Part shown: positions 8,253-16,479 of the stretch, one piece after another
Layout: the number at the start of each line of letters is the position of its first letter
Numbering within the stretch: the stretch's first letter is position 1
Assembly: GCA_037131735.1 (NCBI GenBank)
Contig: JBAXQM010000010.1
Coordinates: 18,156 to 82,155, forward strand
Reading direction: 5' to 3'
DNA: 64,000 nucleotides
Source: CAIUPE01 sp037131735
Lineage (GTDB): Bacteria > Pseudomonadota > Alphaproteobacteria > Rhizobiales > Beijerinckiaceae
Made by a program: the position numbers and the translations under genes
The notes under the pieces: model-generated
What the model was told of the DNA's origin: nothing
Database searches by the model: none
What the model saw: only the letters and a program-made list of their open reading frames with translations

Positions 8253-10133
8253 GTGTCGACATCCAATCGCAAACCATCATCGCCAAAAGAGGCGCCTGCT
8301 GAACCGTTTAAACGCGCGGTTATCGGCACGATGCGTGCGATTTCGGGTAAGACCGAACTCGACGTCAGTTTCGCGAATGATCGCCCCGCTTTATTAGGCG
8401 ACCGCGCACGTTTGCCAGAACCACCGCGTAAGATGACGGCGCAAGACGCAGCTATCTTGCGCGGTCACGCGGACTCGATGGCGTTGCGGCTGTCGTGCCA
8501 CAATGACTCTGTCCACCGGCGACTTCTACCCGGCGGACAAACCGCACGCGCGGTTTATGATGCGATTGAACAAGCCCGTTGTGAATCAATCGGTGCCCGC
8601 CGCATGGAAGGCGTAGCCGCCAATCTCACCGCAATGCTTGATGACAAATATCATCGCGGCAATTTTGATCAGGTCACTGATGTTGCCGATGCGCCGATTG
8701 AAGAAGCGCTCGCGATGATGGTGCGCGAACGATTAACAGGGTCCGCGCCGCCACCTGCCGCGCAAAAGCTTGTCGATCTGTGGCGTCCCTTCATTGAAAC
8801 AAAGGCCGGCACGAGTCTCGACGGCCTTGAAAATCATATTAATGATCAGCGCGCCTTTGCGCGTGTTATTCGTGACGTGCTCGTAAAGCTCGACATGGCC
8901 GAAGAGGCTGAGGGCGATAGCAACGACACTAACGAGGACGAAGAACAGCAATCCGAAGGCGAAAGCGAAGAGCAAGAAAGCGGCGAGAAAGAAGAACAGG
9001 CCTCAAGCGAAGAAACGGAATCAAGCGCTGCAGAAGACTCAGACGCTGAAACCGAAGAAGGCATGGCCGACGCCGAAGACGGGCCAACGGATGATCAAAT
9101 GGATGAGGACGACATGCCGGAAACGGATGAGTCCGACAACACGCCTCGTCCGCCGCCGCCCACGCGTCCTGAAAAGGCTGTTTCCGATTACAAGGTCTTC
9201 TCGACCAAACATGATGAGACCATCGGCGCAGAAGAACTCTGTGATGCCGAAGAGCTCACGCGCTTGCGTGCCTATCTCGATAAGCAGATTAGTCATCTAT
9301 CAGGCGTTGTGGCGCGGCTTGCAAACCGTTTGCAACGCCGTTTGATGGCGCAACAAAATCGTGCCTGGGAATTTGATCTTGAAGAAGGCGCGCTTGATCC
9401 CGCGCGCCTCACCCGCATCATCATTGATCCCTATCAGCCGCTCTCGTTCAAGCGCGAGAAGGATACGAATTTCCGCGATACTGTTGTCACACTGCTTATC
9501 GACAATTCAGGATCGATGCGCGGGCGTCCGATATCGGTTGCTGCAACTTGCGCTGATATTCTTGCACGCACGCTTGAGCGTTGCGGCGTGAAGACAGAAA
9601 TTCTCGGCTTTACAACACGCGCCTGGAAGGGCGGCCAATCACGCGAATTCTGGTTGCAATCAGGCAAACCGAATATGCCCGGCCGTCTCAATGATTTGCG
9701 TCACATCATCTATAAGGCTGCGGATGCGCCTTGGCGGCGTGCACGTAAAAATCTTGGTCTGATGATGCGCGAAGGTTTGCTCAAAGAGAATATCGACGGC
9801 GAAGCGCTCGACTGGGCGCATAAGCGTCTTATCGCGCGTCCTGAACAACGCAAGATTCTTATGATGATTTCAGACGGGGCACCCGTTGATGATTCAACAC
9901 TCTCGGTGAACCCCGGCAATTATCTCGAAAAGCATCTGCGCTTTGTCATCGATGAAATCGAAAACCGTTCTCCCGTTGAGTTAATAGCCATCGGCATCGG
10001 CCATGATGTCACGCGCTATTACAAGCGCGCGGTCACGATTGTTGATGCGGAAGAATTGGGCGGCGCGATGACAGAAAAACTTGCCGAGCTTTTCGACGAT
10101 ACAGCACCGGGCGACAAACGCCGCGCGGCGTAA
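8253..10133 (+). CDS. cobT: Cobaltochelatase subunit CobT
   Basis: The 626-residue VWA-containing partner of CobS forms the hexameric chaperone that drives CobN. The middle (about residues 214-295) is the very acidic Glu/Asp/Ser linker typical of CobT. The C-terminal VWA domain carries the MIDAS motif DNSGSM near residue 418 and the expected end sequence ...DKRRAA. The gene appears full length and functional. Its last 199 bp (9936-10134) occur again at 14188-14386 with only synonymous changes, on the far side of the SIR2 gene. The present 3' end may therefore have been supplied by an incoming element. Start is GTG, 18 bp after cobS. Confidence 0.95.
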   Translation: MSTSNRKPSSPKEAPAEPFKRAVIGTMRAISGKTELDVSFANDRPALLGDRARLPEPPRKMTAQDAAILRGHADSMALRLSCHNDSVHRRLLPGGQTARAVYDAIEQARCESIGARRMEGVAANLTAMLDDKYHRGNFDQVTDVADAPIEEALAMMVRERLTGSAPPPAAQKLVDLWRPFIETKAGTSLDGLENHINDQRAFARVIRDVLVKLDMAEEAEGDSNDTNEDEEQQSEGESEEQESGEKEEQASSEETESSAAEDSDAETEEGMADAEDGPTDDQMDEDDMPETDESDNTPRPPPPTRPEKAVSDYKVFSTKHDETIGAEELCDAEELTRLRAYLDKQISHLSGVVARLANRLQRRLMAQQNRAWEFDLEEGALDPARLTRIIIDPYQPLSFKREKDTNFRDTVVTLLIDNSGSMRGRPISVAATCADILARTLERCGVKTEILGFTTRAWKGGQSREFWLQSGKPNMPGRLNDLRHIIYKAADAPWRRARKNLGLMMREGLLKENIDGEALDWAHKRLIARPEQRKILMMISDGAPVDDSTLSVNPGNYLEKHLRFVIDEIENRSPVELIAIGIGHDVTRYYKRAVTIVDAEELGGAMTEKLAELFDDTAPGDKRRAA

Positions 10134-10134
10134 A
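9936..10134 (+). repeat. cobT 3'-end repeat, left copy (candidate attL)
   Basis: These 199 bp, the last 65 codons of cobT plus the stop and one base, match 14188-14386 at 189 positions, offset 4252 bp. All ten differences are third-base or synonymous first-base changes. The final 52 bp (10083-10134) are identical between copies. Similarity stops abruptly at both ends. This is the pattern left when an element integrates in the 3' end of a gene and brings a replacement end. Confidence 0.9.
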
Positions 10135-10284
10135 GCTGACAAGATTTCCGAGGCTAGCTCACACCCTCAAACGGGTGCCAATCCAAGTTATGACATAATA
10201 TATTACGTAGCGTTAGATTATAGAATTATAATCTAATATAAGATGATTCGGCTTCGTCATGTCTTTGGAACATAGGAGCTCCCA
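10135..10284 (+). promoter_or_regulatory. AT-rich promoter region of the SIR2 gene with perfect inverted repeat
   Basis: This 150-bp gap between the cobT stop and the SIR2 gene is much richer in A/T than the flanking genes. It contains a perfect inverted repeat with 10-base arms TTAGATTATA / TATAATCTAA around GAAT (10213-10236), and AT-rich stretches such as CATAATATATTACG just upstream that could hold a -10 element. AGGAG at 10274-10278 is six bases before the TTG start at 10285. The repeat could be an operator. It lacks a T-tract, so it is unlikely to be the cobT terminator. Confidence 0.6.
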
Positions 10285-13200
10285 TTGAGATTTATTGCGA
10301 ACGGTCCCTCCATTCCTCATAGACTCCTTCTGGCAAGAGACGAAGGCCGAGTTGTTTTCTTTTGTGGAGCGGGTGTCTCTAAAGCTCGGGCAAAATTGCC
10401 AAACTTTTTTGAACTCGCGCGGAAAGTCATAAAGTCGCTTGGGGCACAACCCGACAGCAAAGCGGTAAAGCTGCTAAAATTAGCGAAGAAAATCGATCCT
10501 GCCATTGGAGTGCCTGGAATTGTCTCAGCTGACCGGATTTTCGGTCTTCTCGAAAGAGATTTTTTACAGAAAGACATAGAAGAGAAGGTTGGATTAGCAT
10601 TAAAGCCAAAGAAAAATTGCGATGTGAGTGCTCATCGAATTCTTATTGATCTCGCCAGAACAAAAGAAGGCCGGGTAAGGATTGTAACGACAAATTTTGA
10701 TCGACTTTTTAATGAATGTGATAGTGATTTGAGGCACTGGCTTCCACCATGCTTGCCAGACCCAAGTCGTCCCAGCGACCTAGATGGTGTCATTTACTTA
10801 CACGGTCGAGCATCTGAGAAATACACTGTAGCCGAGGGGAATGGGTTTGTGCTCTCAAGCTCTGAATTTGGACGAGCATACCTATCCGATGGCTGGGCTA
10901 CAAAATTCATTCGGGACGTGCTTGAAAAATTCGTTGTTGTTTTCGTCGGTTATTCAGCAGATGACCCGCCTGTGCAATACCTCCTCGAGGCGCTTCGTAA
11001 AACTTCCGGGAAGCTTGACGGCGTTTACGCATTTCAATCTGGAAATTCTGATGATGCGGTTGCCCGATGGGTAAACAAGGGTATTGAGGCAATACCCTAT
11101 GATGATTCAAATTCACATTCGGCACTGTGGGAGACGCTTGAGGCATGGGCAATTCGCGCCCGCGATCCTGACCTGTGGACGGACAGCATTATTGAACTAG
11201 CTTTAAGAGGGCCTGAGGCTCTCTTGCCACACGAGCGCGGTCAAGTTGCACATGTCGTTTCCACAATTGATGGAATGCGAAAATTTTCTCAAAGCGAGCC
11301 GTCTCCTCCGGCGGAATGGTTGTGTGTATTTGACCGAAACATGCGTTACGCAAAACCCGGTTATCAGATACAACGAATGGATGAACAGGGTCCTTTTGTA
11401 AATCCATTCGACTCTTATGGTCTCGATTCTGATATTGTTCCGCCGTCGATTGCGCCCGATGATCACAATACAAGAAAAGCCCCGCCCGGATCATGGGATG
11501 CATTTGCTCTCAATGCATTGGACCGGTCGACCCTAATTGACGCCAATCTATCTACATTGCGTGGGCACTGGGCTGTAAACTCACCACAACTGACGCGCCG
11601 CATCGAGCTTCTTGGTGATTGGATCGCTAAGGTTTCAGACCAGCCGGCAACAGTATGGTGGGCAGCGCATCAATCCGCTCTTCATAGCTATGTAAAAAAT
11701 CAAATCCGCTTGCAACTAGAACGGCCAGAGTGCCAGTCTACGCCCGAAATCCGCAAAGCTTGGCGATTTTTGTTCGACTCTCGATCCGGCAGCTCGGTCG
11801 ACTTTGATGGCCATTGGTATGGACTTGCGGCGCAAATCAAAAAAGATGACTGGGACAGCATGACCGTCCGTCAGTTTGCTGAAATATCGCGACCATATTT
11901 CGAATACGGTCCAGTCTATTGGTATGGTCCAAAGCCACCAAGAGATAATGAGCTTCAATCTCATTCATTTTACAAATGCGATGTAAAGTATCCAGATGGG
12001 CATGAACGACTGGATATCCCTGCTGCTTGGATTGCAGAAACTATAAAAGCGCTACGCTATAATTTGGAACATGCACTGGCGCTGGAAACGGAGATTGGCG
12101 GTTACGGGTTAATGAATATTAGTCCAATTTGTCACGATGAATTTAAAGACGGAGAAACTTTCAGTCGTACGTACGGTCTTTCGAAGGCGGTAATCGAGTT
12201 TGCTCTAATTTTCGAACGACTAATTAATCTTGATGTCGAAAAAGCAAGACGCGAGTATACGGCTTGGCCTATCGATGATGATACAATTTTTGCGCGGCTG
12301 CGCATTTGGGCGTTGGGCTTTCCAGAGGTAATTCCGCCAGAGCAATTTGAACGTACTGTGGCCAGCATAAGCGACAATGCATTTTGGGACGCACGGCATC
12401 AGAGAGATTTACTTATTGTTCTCAAACGGCGTTGGAACGATATACCAGAGCAATCACGGAGTTTAATTGAAGCTCGAATTCTAGGTGGTCCCTCGAAATG
12501 GGAAACGGAGACTGACACAAAATTTGAAGAGCGGAGTGCTTGGGCCATTCTGGACAGAATTCATTGGTTTTTAGGCGAAGGCTGCGTGCTGAGCGTTGAT
12601 CCCAAGGAACTAAAGAAACGGTTGGGGCCAATAGCACCAAATTGGCAGGAAAGTTATGCGGCCAAGGCGGCGGAGTCACGGGAAGGTCGCGGAGGATGGG
12701 TCAAGACTGAAACGGAACACTCGGAGCTTTTGGAAGTAGAGCTCGCGTCGTTACTATCCGTCGCACAGGAGAAAAGCGGGCGCACAGAAGATTTTCTGGT
12801 TGAGAATGATCCGTTTGCTGGCCTTGTAATCTCTCGTCCAGTTCGCGCGTTCACTGCACTTGTTCTTGCCACTAAGCGCTTCGAATACCCACAAAGGTAT
12901 TGGGAAAAATTTCTGTATTCGCAAGCCCGAAAGGATGATCGACCAAGGCTAGTGATTGCTATAGCGCGTCGCCTAGCGCAAATTCCACTGCATCAGCTTG
13001 GCGAAATAATCCACGCGGCAACTGAATGGCTATCCAAGGTGGTAAAAATACTTGCCTTCAGTGATCGCGATGCGTTCGATTGCATAGTTAAGCGACTTGT
13101 TGACGCATTGAAGTCGCATTCCGCTCTCGGAAGTTCTCAGGTGATTCGCGGAAGTCGCGAACCGGATTGGGTGACCGAAGCTATAAATGCTCCCATTGGA

Positions 13201-14124
13201 AAGATTGCAGAGGCGTTATTTAAAGATCCAAGAATCGACAATTTGCAAAAAGACGCTGGACTTCCTGTTACTTGGTTGGCTCATGTACGTGAGCTCCTTA
13301 CCCTTGAAGGGGAAATGAGACGCCACTGCTTGGTGATTATGTTCTACCGTATTAACTGGTTTGATCATAAAGCTCCGACTTGGACCTCCCAAAATCTACT
13401 TTGCGCATTGGAAGGCCGAAATGAACTCGACCATGATGCGGCGTGGGCAGGACTTCTTTGGCGTGGTCAGATGCTATCTGCAAAGTTGTTTATGCTTCTG
13501 AAGCCAATGATTTTGAAATTGGTTGTGTCCAGGCTTTCCAGTAAGAGGGAATATGAGAATGTGCTAGCATCCATGATGTTATCTGCATGGGCAAAAATCA
13601 TGCCCGAAACGAAAAGGACCGGTCTATCTGACGATGAATTTCGTTCGCTGCTTATCAAGGCAAACGACGGGTTTCGTTTAGCGGTCTTGCGGCAACTGGA
13701 AAATTCCATCTCGCGTTCTGTCGAGGAGGACGCTCAAAAGAATTTAAATCTTATGATACTGATGCTATCAGACGTCTGGCCAAGGCAAATCTCCGCACGA
13801 TCTTCAGCCGTTTGCGCACGCTTGACGGATTTCGCATTTTCGAGTGACGAAAATTTCAACAAAATCGCAGATGCTGTCTTACCTCTTCTGACCAAAATTG
13901 AATCGGAGAGGTTACGGATACCGAGGCTTTACATGGAACGGAACAGCATTCCGAAGCGCTACCCCGAAAAGACACTGGCAATTCTCGCGACGGTACTGCC
14001 AGACAATGTGTCAGCGTGGCCATATGGAATTGACAGCATATTAATTCAGATTGGTGAAGCAGATAATCGATTGAGCACGGACGAGCGCTTGATTGAACTG
14101 ATGCGTCGATGGGCGGCAAGATAG
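10285..14124 (+). CDS. SIR2-domain protein with about 1000-residue helical C-terminal region; probable anti-phage NADase
   Basis: A 1279-residue protein whose first 260 residues form a SIR2-like domain: CGAGVS (27-32) for NAD binding, TTNFDRL (135-141) with the conserved Asn/Asp pair, YLHG (171-174) with the catalytic-type His, and VGYSADDPP (221-229). It lacks the zinc-binding Cys of true sirtuin deacetylases. That combination is typical of SIR2-like proteins that hydrolyse NAD+ in abortive phage defence (DSR, Thoeris ThsA, SIR2-STAND). The remaining ~1000 residues are Trp-rich and helical with no P-loop, so no STAND ATPase is visible. From memory the end resembles DUF4020, a domain known behind SIR2; this is unchecked. 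TTG start with AGGAG six bases upstream. Base composition is more AT-rich than neighbours, with rare codons such as ATA, TTA and AGA, which suggests transfer. It stands alone between two cobT 3' ends. Confidence 0.85.
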   Translation: MRFIANGPSIPHRLLLARDEGRVVFFCGAGVSKARAKLPNFFELARKVIKSLGAQPDSKAVKLLKLAKKIDPAIGVPGIVSADRIFGLLERDFLQKDIEEKVGLALKPKKNCDVSAHRILIDLARTKEGRVRIVTTNFDRLFNECDSDLRHWLPPCLPDPSRPSDLDGVIYLHGRASEKYTVAEGNGFVLSSSEFGRAYLSDGWATKFIRDVLEKFVVVFVGYSADDPPVQYLLEALRKTSGKLDGVYAFQSGNSDDAVARWVNKGIEAIPYDDSNSHSALWETLEAWAIRARDPDLWTDSIIELALRGPEALLPHERGQVAHVVSTIDGMRKFSQSEPSPPAEWLCVFDRNMRYAKPGYQIQRMDEQGPFVNPFDSYGLDSDIVPPSIAPDDHNTRKAPPGSWDAFALNALDRSTLIDANLSTLRGHWAVNSPQLTRRIELLGDWIAKVSDQPATVWWAAHQSALHSYVKNQIRLQLERPECQSTPEIRKAWRFLFDSRSGSSVDFDGHWYGLAAQIKKDDWDSMTVRQFAEISRPYFEYGPVYWYGPKPPRDNELQSHSFYKCDVKYPDGHERLDIPAAWIAETIKALRYNLEHALALETEIGGYGLMNISPICHDEFKDGETFSRTYGLSKAVIEFALIFERLINLDVEKARREYTAWPIDDDTIFARLRIWALGFPEVIPPEQFERTVASISDNAFWDARHQRDLLIVLKRRWNDIPEQSRSLIEARILGGPSKWETETDTKFEERSAWAILDRIHWFLGEGCVLSVDPKELKKRLGPIAPNWQESYAAKAAESREGRGGWVKTETEHSELLEVELASLLSVAQEKSGRTEDFLVENDPFAGLVISRPVRAFTALVLATKRFEYPQRYWEKFLYSQARKDDRPRLVIAIARRLAQIPLHQLGEIIHAATEWLSKVVKILAFSDRDAFDCIVKRLVDALKSHSALGSSQVIRGSREPDWVTEAINAPIGKIAEALFKDPRIDNLQKDAGLPVTWLAHVRELLTLEGEMRRHCLVIMFYRINWFDHKAPTWTSQNLLCALEGRNELDHDAAWAGLLWRGQMLSAKLFMLLKPMILKLVVSRLSSKREYENVLASMMLSAWAKIMPETKRTGLSDDEFRSLLIKANDGFRLAVLRQLENSISRSVEEDAQKNLNLMILMLSDVWPRQISARSSAVCARLTDFAFSSDENFNKIADAVLPLLTKIESERLRIPRLYMERNSIPKRYPEKTLAILATVLPDNVSAWPYGIDSILIQIGEADNRLSTDERLIELMRRWAAR

Positions 14125-14127
14125 CCG

Positions 14128-14140
14128 TGATTCGGAATCA
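14128..14140. repeat. Short inverted repeat after the SIR2 gene
   Basis: TGATTC and GAATCA arms around one G lie four bases after the SIR2 stop codon. There is no T-tract, so it is a weak terminator at best. It might be part of the element boundary. Confidence 0.35.
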
Positions 14141-14184
14141 GGCGCTGCGTTAATCTTCCGCCTTTCAGTATCTACCTTTGTGAA

Positions 14185-14385
14185 ATGTTGCGCTTCGTGA
14201 TAGATGAAATTGAAAACCGTTCACCCGTTGAGTTAATCGCCATCGGCATCGGCCATGATGTGACGCGCTATTACAAGCGCGCGGTTACGATTGTTGATGC
14301 GGAAGAATTGGGCGGCGCGATGACAGAAAAACTCGCCGAGCTTTTCGACGATACAGCACCGGGCGACAAACGCCGCGCGGCGTAA
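14185..14385 (+). pseudogene. Detached 3' fragment of cobT (candidate attR)
   Basis: An open frame of 66 codons encodes exactly the last 65 residues of CobT, starting at LRFVIDEI and ending DKRRAA. It holds only the end of the VWA domain without the MIDAS motif, so it cannot work as a chelatase subunit. No ribosome-binding site is evident before the chance ATG. It is best read as the original cobT end displaced by insertion. It abuts the convergent yhhQ-type gene by three bases, which is probably the ancestral cobT/yhhQ junction. The frame is still intact and all changes relative to the left copy are synonymous, so the event is recent or the incoming copy came from a close relative. Confidence 0.85.
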
Positions 14386-14388
14386 AAC

Positions 14389-14991
14389 TTAAACGCTCGC
14401 TTTTTCCGCGCGTTCCATCGGCAAGACCACACTCATCAACGCGCCATAAGGCAGAAGCGCAATCAGCGCGATGAGCATTTTTACCGAGAAATCAAACACA
14501 GCGAGGCTTTGCCAGAGCATCACCTCGGTGCCGAACAAATTCACAGGCCCCGACATATCGGGATCGCCTGCGAAAGCGAGCGAGAAGAAGAGTATCGTAT
14601 CAAGCGCTGAGCCCATGACGCTGCCCACGAAAGGTGCGCGCCACCAGGCTTGTCGACGCAAGCGATTGAACACGGTGATGTCGAGCAATTGGCCCACAAG
14701 AAACGCCGTGCCGGAAGCCAACGCAATGCGCGGTGTTGCAAGCCAAATCGAAAGCACAACAGCGACAGCAAAACCGGCAATCACAAGCTGCCGCGCCACG
14801 CGCGGGCCATAACGGCGATTGGTCAAATCAGTGACAAGAAAGGCTACCGGATAGGTGAACGCGCCCCAAGTGAGATAATCACCAAGGTCAAAAGGCGTGA
14901 AAGGATATTGAACGAGAATATTCGACGCGACGACAACGAGCGTCATCGCAATGACCGGCACGATGAGCCGATGAAAGGCAAGAGAGAACAT
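14389..14991 (-). CDS. Queuosine precursor transporter, YhhQ/VUT family
   Basis: A 200-residue membrane protein with about six helices and the VUT-family segments FTYPVAFLVTDLTNRRYG and GSALDTILFF. In E. coli the YhhQ protein imports queuosine precursors (preQ0/preQ1) across the inner membrane for tRNA modification. The family is conserved enough for a confident call, though substrate preference is inferred. It runs toward the cobT fragment. The 100-bp leader upstream contains two near-identical palindromic motifs (listed separately), but I could not match it to any preQ1 riboswitch class. Confidence 0.88.
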   Translation of the reverse strand: MFSLAFHRLIVPVIAMTLVVVASNILVQYPFTPFDLGDYLTWGAFTYPVAFLVTDLTNRRYGPRVARQLVIAGFAVAVVLSIWLATPRIALASGTAFLVGQLLDITVFNRLRRQAWWRAPFVGSVMGSALDTILFFSLAFAGDPDMSGPVNLFGTEVMLWQSLAVFDFSVKMLIALIALLPYGALMSVVLPMERAEKASV

Positions 14992-15010
14992 CTCACAGTC
15001 CTTGAATGCG

Positions 15011-15071
15011 AACGGCAGAGGCCGATGCGGGGTTCGTTAAGTCACGAGAGGCTGACGGCGGAGGCCGACGC
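15011..15071 (-). repeat. Paired GC-rich repeats in the leader of the queuosine-precursor transporter gene
   Basis: AACGGCAGAGGCCGATGC (15011-15028) and GACGGCGGAGGCCGACGC (15054-15071) agree at 15 of 18 positions and are 43 bp apart. Each contains a CGGC/GCCG dyad, so the leader RNA could fold into two small hairpins separated by a TCGT/ACGA stem. Could be a protein-binding site pair or a structured leader. Confidence 0.4.
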
Positions 15072-15093
15072 CTAAAGACAGAGAAGCACCTGA

Positions 15094-15381
15094 TTAGTGA
15101 GCAGCGAGCTTCTTCTCGAGATCGCGCTTCAAACCGCGTGCGGTTGGCGAGAGATCTTCAGAGCGTGCCTTGACGAGAAACGCATCAAGACCACCACGAT
15201 GCTCCACCGTGCGCAGCGCGTTGGCCGACACGCGCAGGCTCACCGAACGACCGAGTGCGTCCGACTGCAAAGTCACTTGGCAGAGATTGGGGAGGAATTT
15301 CCGCTTGGTCTTGCGGTTCGAGTGGCTGACAAGCTGTCCGCTCAACACGGCTTTACCTGACAATTCGCAACGGCGTGACAT
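15094..15381 (-). CDS. rpmB: 50S ribosomal protein L28
   Basis: The 95-residue protein starts MSRRCELSGKAVLSG, the invariant N-terminus of bacterial L28, and continues with HSNRKTKRKFLPNL, which contacts 23S rRNA. A longer frame begins 15 codons upstream, but the L28 start is clear and a GGACGA ribosome-binding site lies in front of it. It is a single-gene unit divergent from the DUF3108 gene; rpmG (L33) is not adjacent. A GGCGGC-CAGA-GCCGCC hairpin at 15441-15456 lies about 60 bases upstream on its own strand and could be a leader element. Confidence 0.95.
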   Translation of the reverse strand: MSRRCELSGKAVLSGQLVSHSNRKTKRKFLPNLCQVTLQSDALGRSVSLRVSANALRTVEHRGGLDAFLVKARSEDLSPTARGLKRDLEKKLAAH

Positions 15382-15633
15382 GGGCTTCGTCCTTATTGGT
15401 CGTAATGGGCCCGCTTTCGCCGCCATCCCTAAAGACGGAGGGCGGCCAGAGCCGCCCCATCGACATGCGCACCCTCAAAAATTGGGTCGAGGGTCTATAG
15501 GGGAGAAGCCGCCAGAGCGTCAAGCGAAACCTAGCTTTTTCGGCTCTCTCACATCAAATCCAGACAAATCAGTCCCCACCCTGTAGATGTAAGGCAACGA
15601 TTCGCCCTCAATTTGAGCTTCCCGGACGGTTTT

Positions 15634-16479
15634 ATGACCCGATATTCCGCATTCTTGCGGCTGAGTTTTGTGATTTTTCTGACTTTGGGGGTGCTTATCG
15701 GCCTCCCGACGCCGGCTCGCGCCGCGCCAAAGGCCTATTCAATCTATTACGAGGTCTCAATCGCCTTTATTTCGATCGGAACGGCACGCTTTTCGGAAAC
15801 AAGAAGGGGATCAGGTTACAAACTCCATCTCGGCGCGGATTTCTTAGGCGTTTTCCGCTATTTTTTCGCTCCAAGACTGACCGCAGATGTCGATGGGATC
15901 GAGAGTGGCGGTAAGCTTTCGGGCACGCGCTACAGTCTCGTGGTTGATCATCCAGAGGATCCGCAACGGGTCGATATGACGCTTTCGGGCGGCTCGATCA
16001 CAAATGCCGTTTTAACCCCGCCACTGCCCGAACGGGCCGATCGGGTGACGGTGCTCCCCGAACATAAACGCGGCGTGACGGATCCGCTGACGGCCTTCTT
16101 GATCCCCTTTAAAGGGACCCCCTCAGCGTCCGAGGTCTGCGCGCAAACTTTGAAAGTCTTCGATGGTGCAGGGCGTTTTGATATTACACTGATCCCTGAT
16201 CAGGAACGGACACTGAGCATTCCCGGTTATGCGGGACCAACCGTTGATTGTTTCGTGCGCTATATGCCGGTCTCCGGCCATCGCGAAAAGCGTGCGAATG
16301 TGACCTATATGGAAAATAACCGCGATATTTCAGTACGTCTCGCGCAGGTTCCCGGTCAGTCCTATCTCGTACCGGTCGAAATTCAGATTGCCACACTGAT
16401 TGGCAATTTGCGGATTGAAGCGGTGAAGATCGAAGGCTTCGAAAAGGCGCCCGAAGCAACAACGGCCGACGCCAATTAA
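15634..16479 (+). CDS. DUF3108 protein, exported
   Basis: A 281-residue protein with an N-terminal signal peptide (hydrophobic LRLSFVIFLTLGVLIGL, then a PTPARAAP cleavage region), followed by a single DUF3108 domain. The domain is a beta-rich fold of unknown function in the Gram-negative envelope, found once per genome in many Hyphomicrobiales. The features AYSIYYEVSIAFISIGTA and a VVDHPEDPQRVDMTLSGG-type segment fit this family. An upstream TTG at 15613 would add seven residues, but ATG 15634 has GGACGG at suitable spacing and places the signal peptide at the very N-terminus. Confidence 0.8.
   Translation: MTRYSAFLRLSFVIFLTLGVLIGLPTPARAAPKAYSIYYEVSIAFISIGTARFSETRRGSGYKLHLGADFLGVFRYFFAPRLTADVDGIESGGKLSGTRYSLVVDHPEDPQRVDMTLSGGSITNAVLTPPLPERADRVTVLPEHKRGVTDPLTAFLIPFKGTPSASEVCAQTLKVFDGAGRFDITLIPDQERTLSIPGYAGPTVDCFVRYMPVSGHREKRANVTYMENNRDISVRLAQVPGQSYLVPVEIQIATLIGNLRIEAVKIEGFEKAPEATTADAN

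Noticed and set aside
8880..9140. Acidic low-complexity stretch in cobT as an anomaly
   Set aside because: Such an acidic linker is normal in CobT.
10135..14187. Integrase, transposase or second defence gene in the SIR2 insert
   Set aside because: Both strands were inspected; remaining frames are short shadows of the SIR2 gene.
14185..14385. Small open frame of 66 codons as an independent gene
   Set aside because: It is the cobT C-terminus repeated residue for residue, without MIDAS motif or ribosome-binding site; treated as a remnant.
14992..15093. preQ1 riboswitch before the queuosine-precursor transporter gene
   Set aside because: Neither the preQ1-I CTAAAAAACTA-type tail nor class II/III features are present.
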